This document shows, in pieces, positions 25,540 to 34,429 of a stretch of 64,000 nt of DNA; within the stretch, counting starts at the first letter, position 1; the number at the start of each line of letters is the position of its first letter. This DNA comes from CAZVEE01 sp964625525 (GTDB lineage Bacteria > Pseudomonadota > Alphaproteobacteria > JAJFIK01). The notes beneath the pieces were generated by a model. The model searched no databases and was not told the DNA's origin. It was given only the letters and a program-made list of their open reading frames with translations. A program made the translations under genes and the position numbers. The stretch covers positions 10,998 through 74,997 of the forward strand of contig CAZVEE010000005.1 in the NCBI GenBank assembly GCA_964625525.1. The letters are read 5' to 3'.

Positions 25540-26315
25540 CGACCGGCGACAAGCGGTGCGATGGCGGCGCCGATGAAAAGCTGCGGTTCCGACGGCGGTT
25601 CAAGGCCTTCGGCCGCCTCGATCTGACCGACGCAGGCCATTGCCTTCTCGGCGAGATCCGTCCAGGACCGCGCCGCGTCCCAGTTTTCCAGAATGCACCG
25701 GTCAAAGAACGGATAGACGTCATCCTCCCCGCAGCCAAAGGATGTGCGGTCGGCCCGGGCGGCGGTGAGGATGAAACGGTTGGACCGCCGCCAGCGCTCT
25801 TCGACAAAAATGCCCGAATAGCAGGCGGAGAGGACGGCGATCACGGGCTGGTCCTGACACAGAAGATCCACCATCTCCCAAAACGCGACCGGGGTGAGCC
25901 GGTCACGCCCAAAGGTCAGGCCGATCTCATCGCCATGGCTGGTGAGATAGAAAAGGCATCCATCGCCGGTCATGTTCTTCAAATGCGCCAGTTCCCGGCG
26001 GAGCACGGCCGGGGTGGACCGGCGCACGCCATCGGCTTTGAAGTCCTGGGGAACGACCGAGAACTGGCGCACGAAGCGAGCCTCGAAGCCGGCACCCAGC
26101 AAGCGCTCAGTGACGACGCCGCGCGCCTTGTCAAAGGCCCGTGTCGGCGCGCCACTTGCCGCCGTATTGTCGCCCGCCGCCACAATAACGCTCCACGCAC
26201 CCGGCTGGCTGAGCGGATGGGCCTCCTCGGCCTGCGCCAGGGTCGCAGTCATCAGGGGCGTGGTCATCAGGGTCGCGGTCATCAGGGTCAGGATGATCGC
26301 GATGATGCGTTTCAT
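25536..26315 (-). CDS. Secreted C13-like (legumain/caspase-fold) cysteine peptidase
   Basis: A 259-residue exported protein. Residues 1-29 are a signal peptide built of pentapeptide repeats. The catalytic His is in YLTSHGDEIGL (His127) and the Cys in VLSACYSGIF (Cys165), spaced like peptidase family C13. GRDRLTP and the following FWEMVDLL are also seen in bacterial C13 proteins. Legumains cleave after Asn or Asp in eukaryotes; the bacterial substrate is unknown. The ATG overlaps the MFS gene stop (ATGA), so the two form an operon. It could be periplasmic or secreted. Confidence 0.8.
   Translation of the reverse strand: MKRIIAIILTLMTATLMTTPLMTATLAQAEEAHPLSQPGAWSVIVAAGDNTAASGAPTRAFDKARGVVTERLLGAGFEARFVRQFSVVPQDFKADGVRRSTPAVLRRELAHLKNMTGDGCLFYLTSHGDEIGLTFGRDRLTPVAFWEMVDLLCQDQPVIAVLSACYSGIFVEERWRRSNRFILTAARADRTSFGCGEDDVYPFFDRCILENWDAARSWTDLAEKAMACVGQIEAAEGLEPPSEPQLFIGAAIAPLVAGR
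26238..26297. repeat. Four 15-bp tandem repeats inside the C13 signal peptide
   Basis: Units of 15 bp (26238-26252, 26253-26267, 26268-26282, 26283-26297) of the type CAGGGTCGCGGTCAT encode MTATL-like pentapeptides on the minus strand. Copy number change would keep the frame but alter signal peptide length. Confidence 0.85.
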
Positions 26316-27763
26316 GCCGCTGCTCCTCCTGGTGGATGCGCCAGGCGCTGCGCCTGTTCCTCGCGCACGAACAACATGCCCAGCCCCCCAACAATGAGAT
26401 AGAGCACCACCACGGAGAGGCCAATCCGTTGAGACCCGCTGGCATCCGTCAGCACCGCAATAGCGAAGGGCGCGGTGAAGGCGGTGGCCTTGCCGGTGAG
26501 GGTGTAGAGACCGAAGAACTGCGCCGACATGCCCGGCGGTGCGAGTTTGGTCATCAGGGTGCGGCTGGCCGCGAGCGCCGGGGCGCCGAACAACGCACTC
26601 AAAAAGCCCACCAGCATAAACACCTGTTCCGGCAGGCTAGTGTATCCCATCTGCGCCAGTGCCGGACCCACCACGGGCAGGATGGTTGCGCGGGTATCGT
26701 CAGCCAACGGCAGGTAGAACAAGGTCTCTGGCGTGGTGCCAAGGTTCAGCACGAGGGCCGCCAGGAATAGAAACACCGCTCCGATGATCGTCCGCTTGGA
26801 CCCAATCCAGTCATCAATGAACCCGCCAACCACGCCCCCGATTGTGGTCAGGATCAGCGCGATGGCTGAATAGGCGGTGATCTGCGCGACGGTCCAGTCG
26901 AAAATGCCACCGGCGTAAATGCCCAAAAAGGTGCTGGTGACGACGATGCCGTCATAATAGATCGTCCGTGCCAACAGAAAAATGGCGATGTTCTTATAGC
27001 GACCTAGTTCCCGGAAGGTCTCGAACAGCGTCGCCGTACCCTGACGAATGGCGGGCCCAAACCCGATGCCCGTTCGTGGCCGGTCTGGTGTGAAGAAAAG
27101 CAGCGGTAAAGCGAACAGGATTGTCCAGATGGCGCAAAGCGGCCCGATGATCCGCTCCACTTCATAAGCGTCTTTTGAGAGCCCGAGGGCAGGGGTCTCG
27201 GGCCAGGAAAACAGGCTCAGCCAAATCACCAGGGTCGCGATGCTGCTGACATAGGACATGGCATAGCCGGTGCCACTCATGAAGCCCACCCGCGCAGGTG
27301 TGACGATGGACGGCAACATTGCGTTGTGAAAGACACTGGCGATTTCCAAGCTGACCGCACACAGCACGATGAGTGCACCGGCGAGCAAGATGGAGCTGTC
27401 AAAGCCTGGGACGGCAAACCATAGCAGGGTCATGCCCACGGCCCCCACCAGCACCCCCGCCAGCAGTCCCGGCTTACGGGGCCCGGCCGCATCCGCGATG
27501 GACCCCAAAAACGGGCTCACCAGCGCCACCAGCAGGCCCGCCGTACCCTGAACATAGCCCCAGAGCGCTTGACCCCGGGTCGGGTCCCCGACAATGGTCT
27601 GGGCAAAGAAGGGCGCGAACACAACAATGGCCAGGGTTACAAAATAGGGGCCTTGGGCGGCCTCGTAGAGGATCCAGGACCAGCGCCCGAGGCCCGAGGC
27701 TGGTGTGCCTCCGTCAACGGTCCGCTCGCGCTGCGCGTCTGCGTGGCTCATGGCCGTGGTCAT
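26312..27763 (-). CDS. MFS transporter, UMF1 (Atg22-like) family
   Basis: A 483-residue permease with about 11-12 membrane segments. The N-terminal WSWILYEAAQGPYFVTLAIV and the following APFFAQTIVGD match the UMF1 family; a cytosolic loop follows segment 6 (FFTPDRPRTG). The substrate class of bacterial UMF1 proteins is unknown; the eukaryotic relative Atg22 exports amino acids from vacuoles. I chose the ATG at 27763 with AGGGGA upstream, although the frame is open to 27997. Its stop overlaps the C13 peptidase start by 4 bp. Confidence 0.85.
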   Translation of the reverse strand: MTTAMSHADAQRERTVDGGTPASGLGRWSWILYEAAQGPYFVTLAIVVFAPFFAQTIVGDPTRGQALWGYVQGTAGLLVALVSPFLGSIADAAGPRKPGLLAGVLVGAVGMTLLWFAVPGFDSSILLAGALIVLCAVSLEIASVFHNAMLPSIVTPARVGFMSGTGYAMSYVSSIATLVIWLSLFSWPETPALGLSKDAYEVERIIGPLCAIWTILFALPLLFFTPDRPRTGIGFGPAIRQGTATLFETFRELGRYKNIAIFLLARTIYYDGIVVTSTFLGIYAGGIFDWTVAQITAYSAIALILTTIGGVVGGFIDDWIGSKRTIIGAVFLFLAALVLNLGTTPETLFYLPLADDTRATILPVVGPALAQMGYTSLPEQVFMLVGFLSALFGAPALAASRTLMTKLAPPGMSAQFFGLYTLTGKATAFTAPFAIAVLTDASGSQRIGLSVVVLYLIVGGLGMLFVREEQAQRLAHPPGGAAA

Positions 27764-28358
27764 GCCCTGTGTCCCCTGATTCCCGTGTGCGCGGACCCGC
27801 CGGGACCCGCCTGTGCGGCCAGCATGGGGCTTTTTGGCCGCCCCGCCAAGCCCGAGGGCGTGGCAGGCCTCTCGCCGTGCTTCCGAATCACAGGAGCGGG
27901 GCCGTGAAACCGACTGCCCCGTGCGCGGATGATTGGGTGGTCCGGCGCCTCTTCTGGTTGGTCGATCCGTAACGGATCGCCACTGGCGCGCGCACAAACC
28001 TTAACTGGTTCTTAGGGTTTTTGGCCGCGACTATGCTCAAACCCAGAAAAATGCAGGGATCGAGCGCGGCCGCTCTTGCAAAACGGCTAAAAAGTCCGCA
28101 TGCCTGATGATAAGGGGGTGCACCCCGCGTGGGGGATCGCGGGTTGCGTGGTCCGTCTGTATCCCAACTGCCGTGGCGGGGCACAAAGCCCGACGGCATG
28201 TGGGATGGAGAAGACGGAGCGGCACTGCTCTCTGCGCCCGATGGTGGATCCGTAACGCGGTCGTGCTGTCGGGAACCGGACTGTTCTGGGGTAGTGGGCC
28301 CGTCGCGGCGGGCTCTCCAGACCGCCTATGGGGCGGTCTCTCGTGAGAGGATGAAGTG
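27764..28358. other. 595-bp intergenic region between MFS and HU genes
   Basis: This is a divergent region that should carry promoters for both genes. No gene is convincing. Near 28034 a TATGCT could act as a -10 for HU, with a weak -35. A hairpin (28319-28339) lies just before the HU ribosome site. The frame upstream of the MFS start on the minus strand continues to 27997 but has no protein-like content. Confidence 0.55.
28319..28339 (+). promoter_or_regulatory. Hairpin in the HU leader
   Basis: AGACCGCC (28319-28326) pairs perfectly with GGCGGTCT (28332-28339). The GAGAGGA ribosome site begins 6 nt later, so the hairpin could affect translation of the HU gene or stabilise its mRNA. Confidence 0.4.
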
Positions 28359-28643
28359 ATGAGCAAAGCAGACTTTATCGATCAGATCGCCGAGAAGGGC
28401 GACATGAGCAAGGCTGAAGCCAAGCGAGTCGTGGAACTCGTGTTCGGCGAGGTCGAAGCCGGCCTCAAGAAGGCTAAGAAAGAAGGCAAGTACACCATCG
28501 GGACGTTGGGCACCTTCTCGGTCACCAAGCGTCCCGCGCGCAAGGGGCGCAACCCGCGCACCGGCGAAGAGATCAAGATCAAGGCCTCAAAGACCCTGCG
28601 CTTTAAGCCGGCCGCCAATCTGAAGCGCGCCGCCGGCTGCTGA
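28359..28643 (+). CDS. HU-family DNA-binding protein
   Basis: A 94-residue nucleoid protein. The N-terminal dimerisation helices (MSKADFIDQIAEKG) are followed by the saddle, the arm with RKGRNPRTGEEIKIKAS, and FKPAANLK, all standard for HU/IHF. The RNPRTGEEI arm favours HU over IHF. It bends and compacts DNA as a dimer. The ATG at 28359 follows GAGAGGA and directly follows an in-frame GTG. A terminator is at 28705-28740. Confidence 0.95.
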   Translation: MSKADFIDQIAEKGDMSKAEAKRVVELVFGEVEAGLKKAKKEGKYTIGTLGTFSVTKRPARKGRNPRTGEEIKIKASKTLRFKPAANLKRAAGC

Positions 28644-28704
28644 GGTCTTGTCAGGATCGCCACCGGGTGAGATGCCCAAGCGTGGTTGGATCGCGACGGC
28701 CAAG

Positions 28705-28740
28705 AACCCCGCGCACAGGATCGCCTGCGTGCGGGGTTTT
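28705..28740 (+). terminator. Rho-independent terminator after HU
   Basis: AACCCCGC pairs with GCGGGGTT, the stem continuing to a CAGG/CCTG base with two mismatches, and ends in TTTTG. It lies about 60 nt after the HU stop. Confidence 0.8.
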
Positions 28741-28852
28741 GTGTGGCGTGGCTTCGAACACCTCTTTTGCCGCCGATCCTGGGGCGTTAGAGTGACGCAG
28801 CCACCAGAGATAAGACCGCGATGAACGCGCCGCACAGGGAGAGCCGCCGCCC

Positions 28853-31786
28853 ATGGCCAAACTGCCGTTTCTGACGGGTCTTGGCCGTTTTGGACGGCTG
28901 CCCTTGCCCCATGACCCGGAGCGGGTCGACCGCGTGCGCGACGACCTGGCGCCGATTCTAGACCGGCTGCCGGCCTCTTTCGATCTCTTCACCCTGGTGG
29001 ATGGGGTGGTGGGTAACAGCCCTTATCTCACGCGCTTGATGCTGCGCGATGTCGATCGGCTGCCCACGACCCTGGAGCAAAGCCCCGCCGCGGCCATGGA
29101 TGCGGTCTTGGCGCGCGCGCGGGATAGCTGGCGCGATGCACAGTCCCTCTCGATACTGATGGACCGGCTGCGCCGCGCCAAAGCAGATGGCGCCTTCATT
29201 ATCGGCCTGGCCGATCTTGCCGGGGTCTGGAGCCTGGACGAGGTCATGGCCCGGCTCAGTGATCTGGCGGATACCTGCCTGCAGGCCGCGTGTTCCTGGT
29301 TACTGCGCGATCTGGCGGCGCGCGGTCGGCTCGATCTGCCGAACCCGGACGACCCGCAGATGGGCTGCGGCCTTACCATCCTTGCCATGGGTAAACATGG
29401 CGCGCGGGAGTTGAACTATTCCAGCGACATTGACCTTGCCGTTTATTTCGATCAGGACGCCATGCCCGTGGCCGCTGGTCACAGCCCCCAGGACGTGTCC
29501 GTCGCGCTCACCCGCTCGCTGGTGAAAGTGATGCAGGAAGTCACGCCGCAGGGCTATGTCTTCCGGACGGATTTGCGTCTGCGCCCAGACCCGGCCTCCA
29601 CTCAGGTGGCCGTGTCCTTCGAGACCGCCGAGCTCTATTACGAAGGCTTCGGACAGAACTGGGAGCGCGCCGCCTATATTAAAGCCCGGGCCGTGGCCGG
29701 CGATCAGCAGGCTGGTGCCCGCTTTCTGGCCCTTTTGCACCCCTTCATCTGGCGCAAGACCCTCGACTATGCCGCCATTGAAGACATCCACTCCATCAAG
29801 CGTCAGATCCATGCCCATAAGGGCCATGGTCGCATCACCATCGAAGGCCACAACATCAAGCTCGGCCGGGGTGGCATTCGCGAGATCGAGTTCTATGCTC
29901 AGACCCAGCAGCTCATCAGCGGCGGTCGCGATCCCGCCTTACGCGAGCCCACAACTATTGGCGCGCTGCGGGCGTTGGTGGCGGCGGGCCATGTGAAAGG
30001 AGCGGTGGCGGAAGATCTGATCGAATCCTATCGCTTTCTCAGAGTGCTCGAACACCGGCTGCAAATGGTTGAGGACGCCCAGACCCATGACCTGCCGCGC
30101 ACGGCCGAGGGCATTGCCCATATGGCGCGGTTCACCGGCATTGGCAGCGAGGAAGCCTTCCGCGCCAGCCTGCGCGATCATCTGGAACGGGTGCAGCACC
30201 ACTACAGCGAACTCTTTGAAAGCGAACCACCGCTGTCCAAGCGTTCCGGTTCCCTTGTCTTCACCGGCGTCGAAGACGATCCGGACACTATCGACACGCT
30301 CACCCGCATGGGCTTCCAGAAACCGTCCGTCGTGACACGGACGATCCGCTCCTGGCATCGGGGCCACAAGCGCGCCACACGCAGCACCCGCTCGCGCACC
30401 ATTTTGACGAAGCTCATCCCCGGTTTGCTGGAAGCCTTGTCCGAGACCAGCGATCCCGACGGCGCCTTCATCCGTTTCGACCGCTTTCTCGAAGGCTTGC
30501 CCTATGGCGTGCAGGTCTTTTCGCTGTTACACGCGCATCCGGAACTTTTGAAGTTGCTGGTGGAAAGTCTCGGCATGGCCCCGCGTTTTGCCGAGTATCT
30601 GTCGCGCAATCCGGCGATCCTGGAATCCATGCTCGATCCGGGCTACTTGGCCATTCTGCCGGGGCCGCGCCGCTTGGCTGTCGATCTCGACGCAAGCCTG
30701 GCCCAGGCCCGGGATGTGGAGGACATGCTCGACCGCACGCGGCGCTTTGCGCGCGAGCACGGGTTCCGCGTGGGCTTGCAGGTGCTCACCGGCTATGCCC
30801 GCGCCCATGCGGCCGGGCGCGCCCATTCCGTCTTGGCGGATACGGTGATCCGCGCGCTGCTGCCCCATGTGGAAGCCCAGATGGCCGAGCGCCACGGCCG
30901 CGTGCCCGGCGGCCAGATGGTCGTGCTGGGCATGGGCAAGCTCGGGAGCCGGGAGCTGACGGCCGCGTCCGATCTCGACTTGATCCTCATTTACGATCAC
31001 GATGGGGAAGCGGCGGCCTCGGACGGTCCGGTGCCGCTCCATGCCTCGCAGTATTTTGCCCGTCTGAGCCAGCGCTTGATCAACGCCCTGACCGCCCCGA
31101 CGGCAGAAGGCAAATTCTATGAGGTCGACATGCGGCTGCGCCCGTCCGGGCGGGCGGGGCCCATCGCCACCCGGCTCGACGCGTTCGTGCGCTATCATCA
31201 GGACAGTGCCTGGACCTGGGAACGCATGGCATTGACCCGGGCGCGTGTTCTGGCGGGTCCGGAGGAATTAAGCGCGCAGGTGACGGCCGCGGTACGCACC
31301 GCGCTGTGCCGGGCCGATGATCCCGAGCGCATCCGCGCCGACGCCACCGACATGCGCGCGCGAATGGAGCGGGAATTCGGCGCCGACAATCCCTGGGATG
31401 TGAAGACCGCTAAGGGCGGTCTGATCGATTTGGAATTCATCGCCCAGGTGCTGCAACTGGTCCATGGTCCCCAGGACCCGTCACTGCTCCATCCCACCAC
31501 GCGCGTGGCTTTACAGCGGCTGGCGGCGGCGGGGCATCTTGCGCCGGACAAGGCCGGGCCGCTCATTCATGACGCCCGGCTGTTGCAGAATATTGGCCAG
31601 GCCTTGACCATTGCCGTTGACGGACGAATAGACCCCGTGTCGGCCTCGCCGGCGCTGCGCTTATCCTTGTCTCGGGTTACGGGCTCGCCGTCCTTTGCCA
31701 CGCTTGAAAGCGCCCTCGTTGCAGCGCAGCGACGGGTTCGGACGACTTTCGAGCAGGTGATCGGCGCGCCGGGTGCCGGGCGCTGA
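28853..31786 (+). CDS. glnE: Bifunctional glutamine synthetase adenylyltransferase/deadenylylase
   Basis: A 977-residue enzyme that adenylylates glutamine synthetase to lower its activity and removes AMP again, under control of PII proteins. Two nucleotidyltransferase domains are visible: the N-terminal adenylyl-removing one with LNYSSDIDLAVYFD (about residue 190) and the C-terminal adenylylating one with LTAASDLDLILIYDHD (about residue 703). Helical regulatory segments lie between and after them. The length is normal for the alphaproteobacterial enzyme. An AGGGAGA site lies about 10 nt before the ATG. It is the right-hand end of the ancestral ccm-to-glnE block. Confidence 0.96.
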   Translation: MAKLPFLTGLGRFGRLPLPHDPERVDRVRDDLAPILDRLPASFDLFTLVDGVVGNSPYLTRLMLRDVDRLPTTLEQSPAAAMDAVLARARDSWRDAQSLSILMDRLRRAKADGAFIIGLADLAGVWSLDEVMARLSDLADTCLQAACSWLLRDLAARGRLDLPNPDDPQMGCGLTILAMGKHGARELNYSSDIDLAVYFDQDAMPVAAGHSPQDVSVALTRSLVKVMQEVTPQGYVFRTDLRLRPDPASTQVAVSFETAELYYEGFGQNWERAAYIKARAVAGDQQAGARFLALLHPFIWRKTLDYAAIEDIHSIKRQIHAHKGHGRITIEGHNIKLGRGGIREIEFYAQTQQLISGGRDPALREPTTIGALRALVAAGHVKGAVAEDLIESYRFLRVLEHRLQMVEDAQTHDLPRTAEGIAHMARFTGIGSEEAFRASLRDHLERVQHHYSELFESEPPLSKRSGSLVFTGVEDDPDTIDTLTRMGFQKPSVVTRTIRSWHRGHKRATRSTRSRTILTKLIPGLLEALSETSDPDGAFIRFDRFLEGLPYGVQVFSLLHAHPELLKLLVESLGMAPRFAEYLSRNPAILESMLDPGYLAILPGPRRLAVDLDASLAQARDVEDMLDRTRRFAREHGFRVGLQVLTGYARAHAAGRAHSVLADTVIRALLPHVEAQMAERHGRVPGGQMVVLGMGKLGSRELTAASDLDLILIYDHDGEAAASDGPVPLHASQYFARLSQRLINALTAPTAEGKFYEVDMRLRPSGRAGPIATRLDAFVRYHQDSAWTWERMALTRARVLAGPEELSAQVTAAVRTALCRADDPERIRADATDMRARMEREFGADNPWDVKTAKGGLIDLEFIAQVLQLVHGPQDPSLLHPTTRVALQRLAAAGHLAPDKAGPLIHDARLLQNIGQALTIAVDGRIDPVSASPALRLSLSRVTGSPSFATLESALVAAQRRVRTTFEQVIGAPGAGR

Positions 31787-31896
31787 CGATTGCCGTCTTG
31801 TGTCCGGTCAAGCGGCGCGGTCAAAAAATATTACAGAAAAAAGTCAGACTCTCTGCTTGCGCCGGGGCGATGAACCGAATACATACGCGCTTCCAA

Positions 31897-31929
31897 GTTT
31901 CGCCGGGTGGCGAAACATGGGGATTCCCC
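31897..31929 (+). promoter_or_regulatory. Two consecutive hairpins in the speD leader
   Basis: GTTTCGCC/GGCGAAAC (31897-31904 with 31909-31916, loop GGGT) is followed by GGGG/CCCC around ATT (31919-31929). They lie 30-60 nt before the speD start, in a leader of about 170 nt after glnE. This may be a polyamine- or SAM-responsive leader, but no known riboswitch class is recognised. Confidence 0.4.
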
Positions 31930-31962
31930 CTTTGGTTTCCCGTTGGTTTGAGGGAGGGCTTG

Positions 31963-32520
31963 ATGGCCAGACTTCACCCCCAGATCACGGTGATAGCTGA
32001 AGCGGAGGCGGTACCCGCCCGAGCAGAGGTTCGATCCGTGCCGACCCCGCAGGTGGTGTCTGCGGCAATGCCTTACGAGGCCCATACGCCTTATGAGGCG
32101 AACAAGACCGAGGAACTCGGTCAGCACGACGAAAACGACTCGTCACTGCCCAAGGACTATTTCATTGAGAAGGACGGCCTGCGCTATGCAGGCTCGCACC
32201 TGATCGTTGATATGTGGAATGCGTCCGGGCTTGACGACGAAGATCTCATTCAGCGCGCCTTGCTGGATGCGGTCGAACGGGCCGGGGCAACTTTGCTCCA
32301 TATCCATACTCATAAGTTCTCCGAAGGCGGCGGCGTGTCCGGCGTTGCGGTGCTCGCTGAATCGCATATCAGCGTTCATACCTGGCCGGAGCGGTCTTAT
32401 GCGGCGTTTGACATCTTCATGTGTGGCGAGGCTCAGCCTGCCAGAGGTGTCCAGGCGCTCAAAGACGCGTTCGGTCCGTGCACCGTGACTGTGGCCGAAC
32501 ACAAGCGCGGCGTGTTCTAA
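31963..32520 (+). CDS. speD: S-adenosylmethionine decarboxylase proenzyme
   Basis: A 185-residue pyruvoyl enzyme that makes decarboxylated SAM, the aminopropyl donor for spermidine. The proenzyme self-cleaves at the Glu-Ser bond in LAESHISVHTWPE. THKFSEGGGVSG and FMCGEA are also class 1B features. The catalytic core begins near residue 65 (YAGSHLIVDMW); the first 60 residues are an acidic, probably disordered extension beyond the usual length of about 125 residues. The ATG at 31963 has GAGGGAGGG just upstream; an in-frame open stretch continues further 5'. It precedes ornithine decarboxylase by 149 nt. Confidence 0.92.
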   Translation: MARLHPQITVIAEAEAVPARAEVRSVPTPQVVSAAMPYEAHTPYEANKTEELGQHDENDSSLPKDYFIEKDGLRYAGSHLIVDMWNASGLDDEDLIQRALLDAVERAGATLLHIHTHKFSEGGGVSGVAVLAESHISVHTWPERSYAAFDIFMCGEAQPARGVQALKDAFGPCTVTVAEHKRGVF

Positions 32521-32669
32521 CGCCGCCCGGCCTCAGGGCCGGATGATCGAAAAGGGCCGTCAGGGCGCACCGCGCCGTGGCGGCCTGTCGTGCTGAGTGA
32601 GTTTGTCCTTTGGATCACCGTGCCGTGTCGCCGGCCAGGCGGCGCGTGCCGGTGCGGGAGTATGGACCC

Positions 32670-33836
32670 ATGACCGATAGAATCGGGAAGTTTCTCGATG
32701 ACCACCGGCCGCCAACGCCGTGCCTGGTCGTCGATCTCGATGTGGTGCGAGACCGCTGCCGGCGCCTGAAAGACGCCTTGCCGCTTGCGCGCATTTACTA
32801 TGCGGTGAAGGCGAATCCAGCGCCGGAAATCCTCTCTGTGCTGAACGAAGAGGGGATTGCCTTTGACGTGGCAAGCCCGGCGGAAATCGATCTGTGTCTT
32901 GCCCATGGGGTGGAGCCGGAGCGCATTTCCTACGGTAACACCATCAAGAAGGCGTCCGACATCGCCTATGCCTACAAGCATGGGGTGCGGATCTTCACTT
33001 TTGACAGCGACGCTGAACTGGAAAAGCTAGCGCGCCATGCGCCGGGCTCGAAAGTCGTGTGCCGGATCCTCGTGCCCAATCGGGGTGCGGAATGGCCTCT
33101 CACGCGGAAATTCGGCTGTGAGCCGGAAATGGCGCGCGATCTGCTGCTGGCGGCGGTGGAGCAGGGCCTCGTGCCGCACGGGATTTCGTTCCATGTGGGC
33201 TCCCAGCAGACCAATCCGGAAGCCTGGGAATCGGCAGTTGCTCAGTCAGCGGAGCTGTTCCGCGAGCTGGAAGCCAAGGGCGTGACCTTGGAGCTGTTGA
33301 ATCTGGGGGGTGGTCTGCCGGCGCGGTATCGCGATCCGGTGGCGGCCGTTGATGCCTATGGCCGCGCCGTCATGCATTCCATGACCCGGCATTTCGGTAA
33401 TTATCTGCCTGCCATGATGGTGGAGCCCGGGCGCTACATGGTCGCCGATGCGGGAGTGTTGGAATCAGAAGTCGTGCTGATTTCGCGCAAGAGCTATGAC
33501 GACCCCATGCGCTGGGTCTATCTGGACATTGGCCGCTTCGGCGGTCTGGCGGAGACCGAAGGCGAGGCCATCCGCTACCCCATCCGCGCTGGCTCTATGG
33601 GGCATGCAGATGATAATGCCGCGTCGGCGGAGGAGAGCCGGGCTACTGGCCCGGTCATCCTCGCTGGTCCCACATGCGACAGCGCCGACATTCTCTATGA
33701 GAAGTCGGACTATGACATGCCGCTGGATCTGGAAGTGGGCGACAAGGTGCGCATCTACGCGACCGGGGCCTATACGACCACTTATGCCTCGGTCGGTTTC
33801 AACGGCTTCGCGCCCCTGCGCTCGTATTACATCTGA
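32670..33836 (+). CDS. Ornithine decarboxylase (fold type III, PLP)
   Basis: A 388-residue eukaryotic-type decarboxylase converting ornithine to putrescine. The PLP lysine is in YYAVKANP (about residue 52), the Gly-rich phosphate loop in LNLGGGLPA, EPGRYMVA follows, and the catalytic Cys is in GPTCDSADIL (about residue 338). GPTCDSAD favours ornithine (or lysine/ornithine) over diaminopimelate decarboxylase. The ATG at 32670 has GGGAG 9 nt upstream. Together with speD and speE it gives a full putrescine-to-spermidine route. A 17-bp terminator follows. Confidence 0.92.
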   Translation: MTDRIGKFLDDHRPPTPCLVVDLDVVRDRCRRLKDALPLARIYYAVKANPAPEILSVLNEEGIAFDVASPAEIDLCLAHGVEPERISYGNTIKKASDIAYAYKHGVRIFTFDSDAELEKLARHAPGSKVVCRILVPNRGAEWPLTRKFGCEPEMARDLLLAAVEQGLVPHGISFHVGSQQTNPEAWESAVAQSAELFRELEAKGVTLELLNLGGGLPARYRDPVAAVDAYGRAVMHSMTRHFGNYLPAMMVEPGRYMVADAGVLESEVVLISRKSYDDPMRWVYLDIGRFGGLAETEGEAIRYPIRAGSMGHADDNAASAEESRATGPVILAGPTCDSADILYEKSDYDMPLDLEVGDKVRIYATGAYTTTYASVGFNGFAPLRSYYI

Positions 33837-33852
33837 CCCCGCGTTCAAGACG

Positions 33853-33892
33853 AAAAAAACGGGATCATGGAAAACCATGATCCCGTTTTTTG
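33853..33892. terminator. Strong bidirectional terminator
   Basis: A perfect stem of about 17 bp (33854-33870 with 33875-33891) around an AAAA loop, with A and T runs at its base. It separates the ornithine decarboxylase gene from the convergent small exported protein gene. Confidence 0.95.
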
Positions 33893-33933
33893 GATAGAGC
33901 GCGCTGACCAGTGAGATCAGAACAGCGGTATCG

Positions 33934-34263
33934 TCAGAAAGACGTGACTTGGCCGACCGGAATGGGCTGGGCGACGCGGAAGCATTCGCGGGTCACGCTG
34001 AAGCAGGTCTGATGGACGGGGAGATAATAGATCTCATCCATACCGTGGTCGCGAACCGTGACTTCAAAGTGCCAGACACCAGTTTTGGGTTTTTGGGGAT
34101 ACTGGTTAAAGCTGACATTCTGCCAGCGGCCGGTGGCGCGGGCGGACAGCACAGCTTCGCCAGCGGAGCGGGCTGCGATCTCGTCAGCGGCGTCTTGTCG
34201 GGTGGTCCAGAACACGACCCCGACAATCACCAGTAGGACGATCCCCAGAATGCTGGAGCGCAT
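33934..34263 (-). CDS. Small membrane-anchored protein of unknown function
   Basis: A 109-residue protein with one N-terminal hydrophobic segment (about residues 4-20), either a signal anchor or uncleaved signal, then a domain containing WQNVSFNQYPQKPKTGVWHF and two cysteines (QTCFSVTRECFRV) that could form a disulfide outside the cytoplasm. The ATG at 34263 is preceded by AGGGGG. I recognise no family. It lies between the two polyamine loci, on the strand of speE, but 166 nt separate it from the speE stop. Confidence 0.6.
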   Translation of the reverse strand: MRSSILGIVLLVIVGVVFWTTRQDAADEIAARSAGEAVLSARATGRWQNVSFNQYPQKPKTGVWHFEVTVRDHGMDEIYYLPVHQTCFSVTRECFRVAQPIPVGQVTSF

Positions 34264-34429
34264 GACTAGACCCCCTTTTTGCTCATTTCCCTTACCCAAC
34301 CGAGGCGCAGTTTAATCCCTTTTGCGAGGGGCTGGCCATGTCTTTCCGGGCCGAAAAGGAGACAAATCCGCACGCGCGGTGTGGTGACTCCAGGTCACGT
34401 TGACCTAGGGTCAGGGATTGGCGCGGCAG

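Noticed and set aside
27764..27997. Upstream extension of the MFS reading frame on the minus strand
   Set aside because: It would add 78 residues of Arg/Gly/Pro-rich sequence before the first membrane segment; the ATG at 27763 has a ribosome site and fits the family length.
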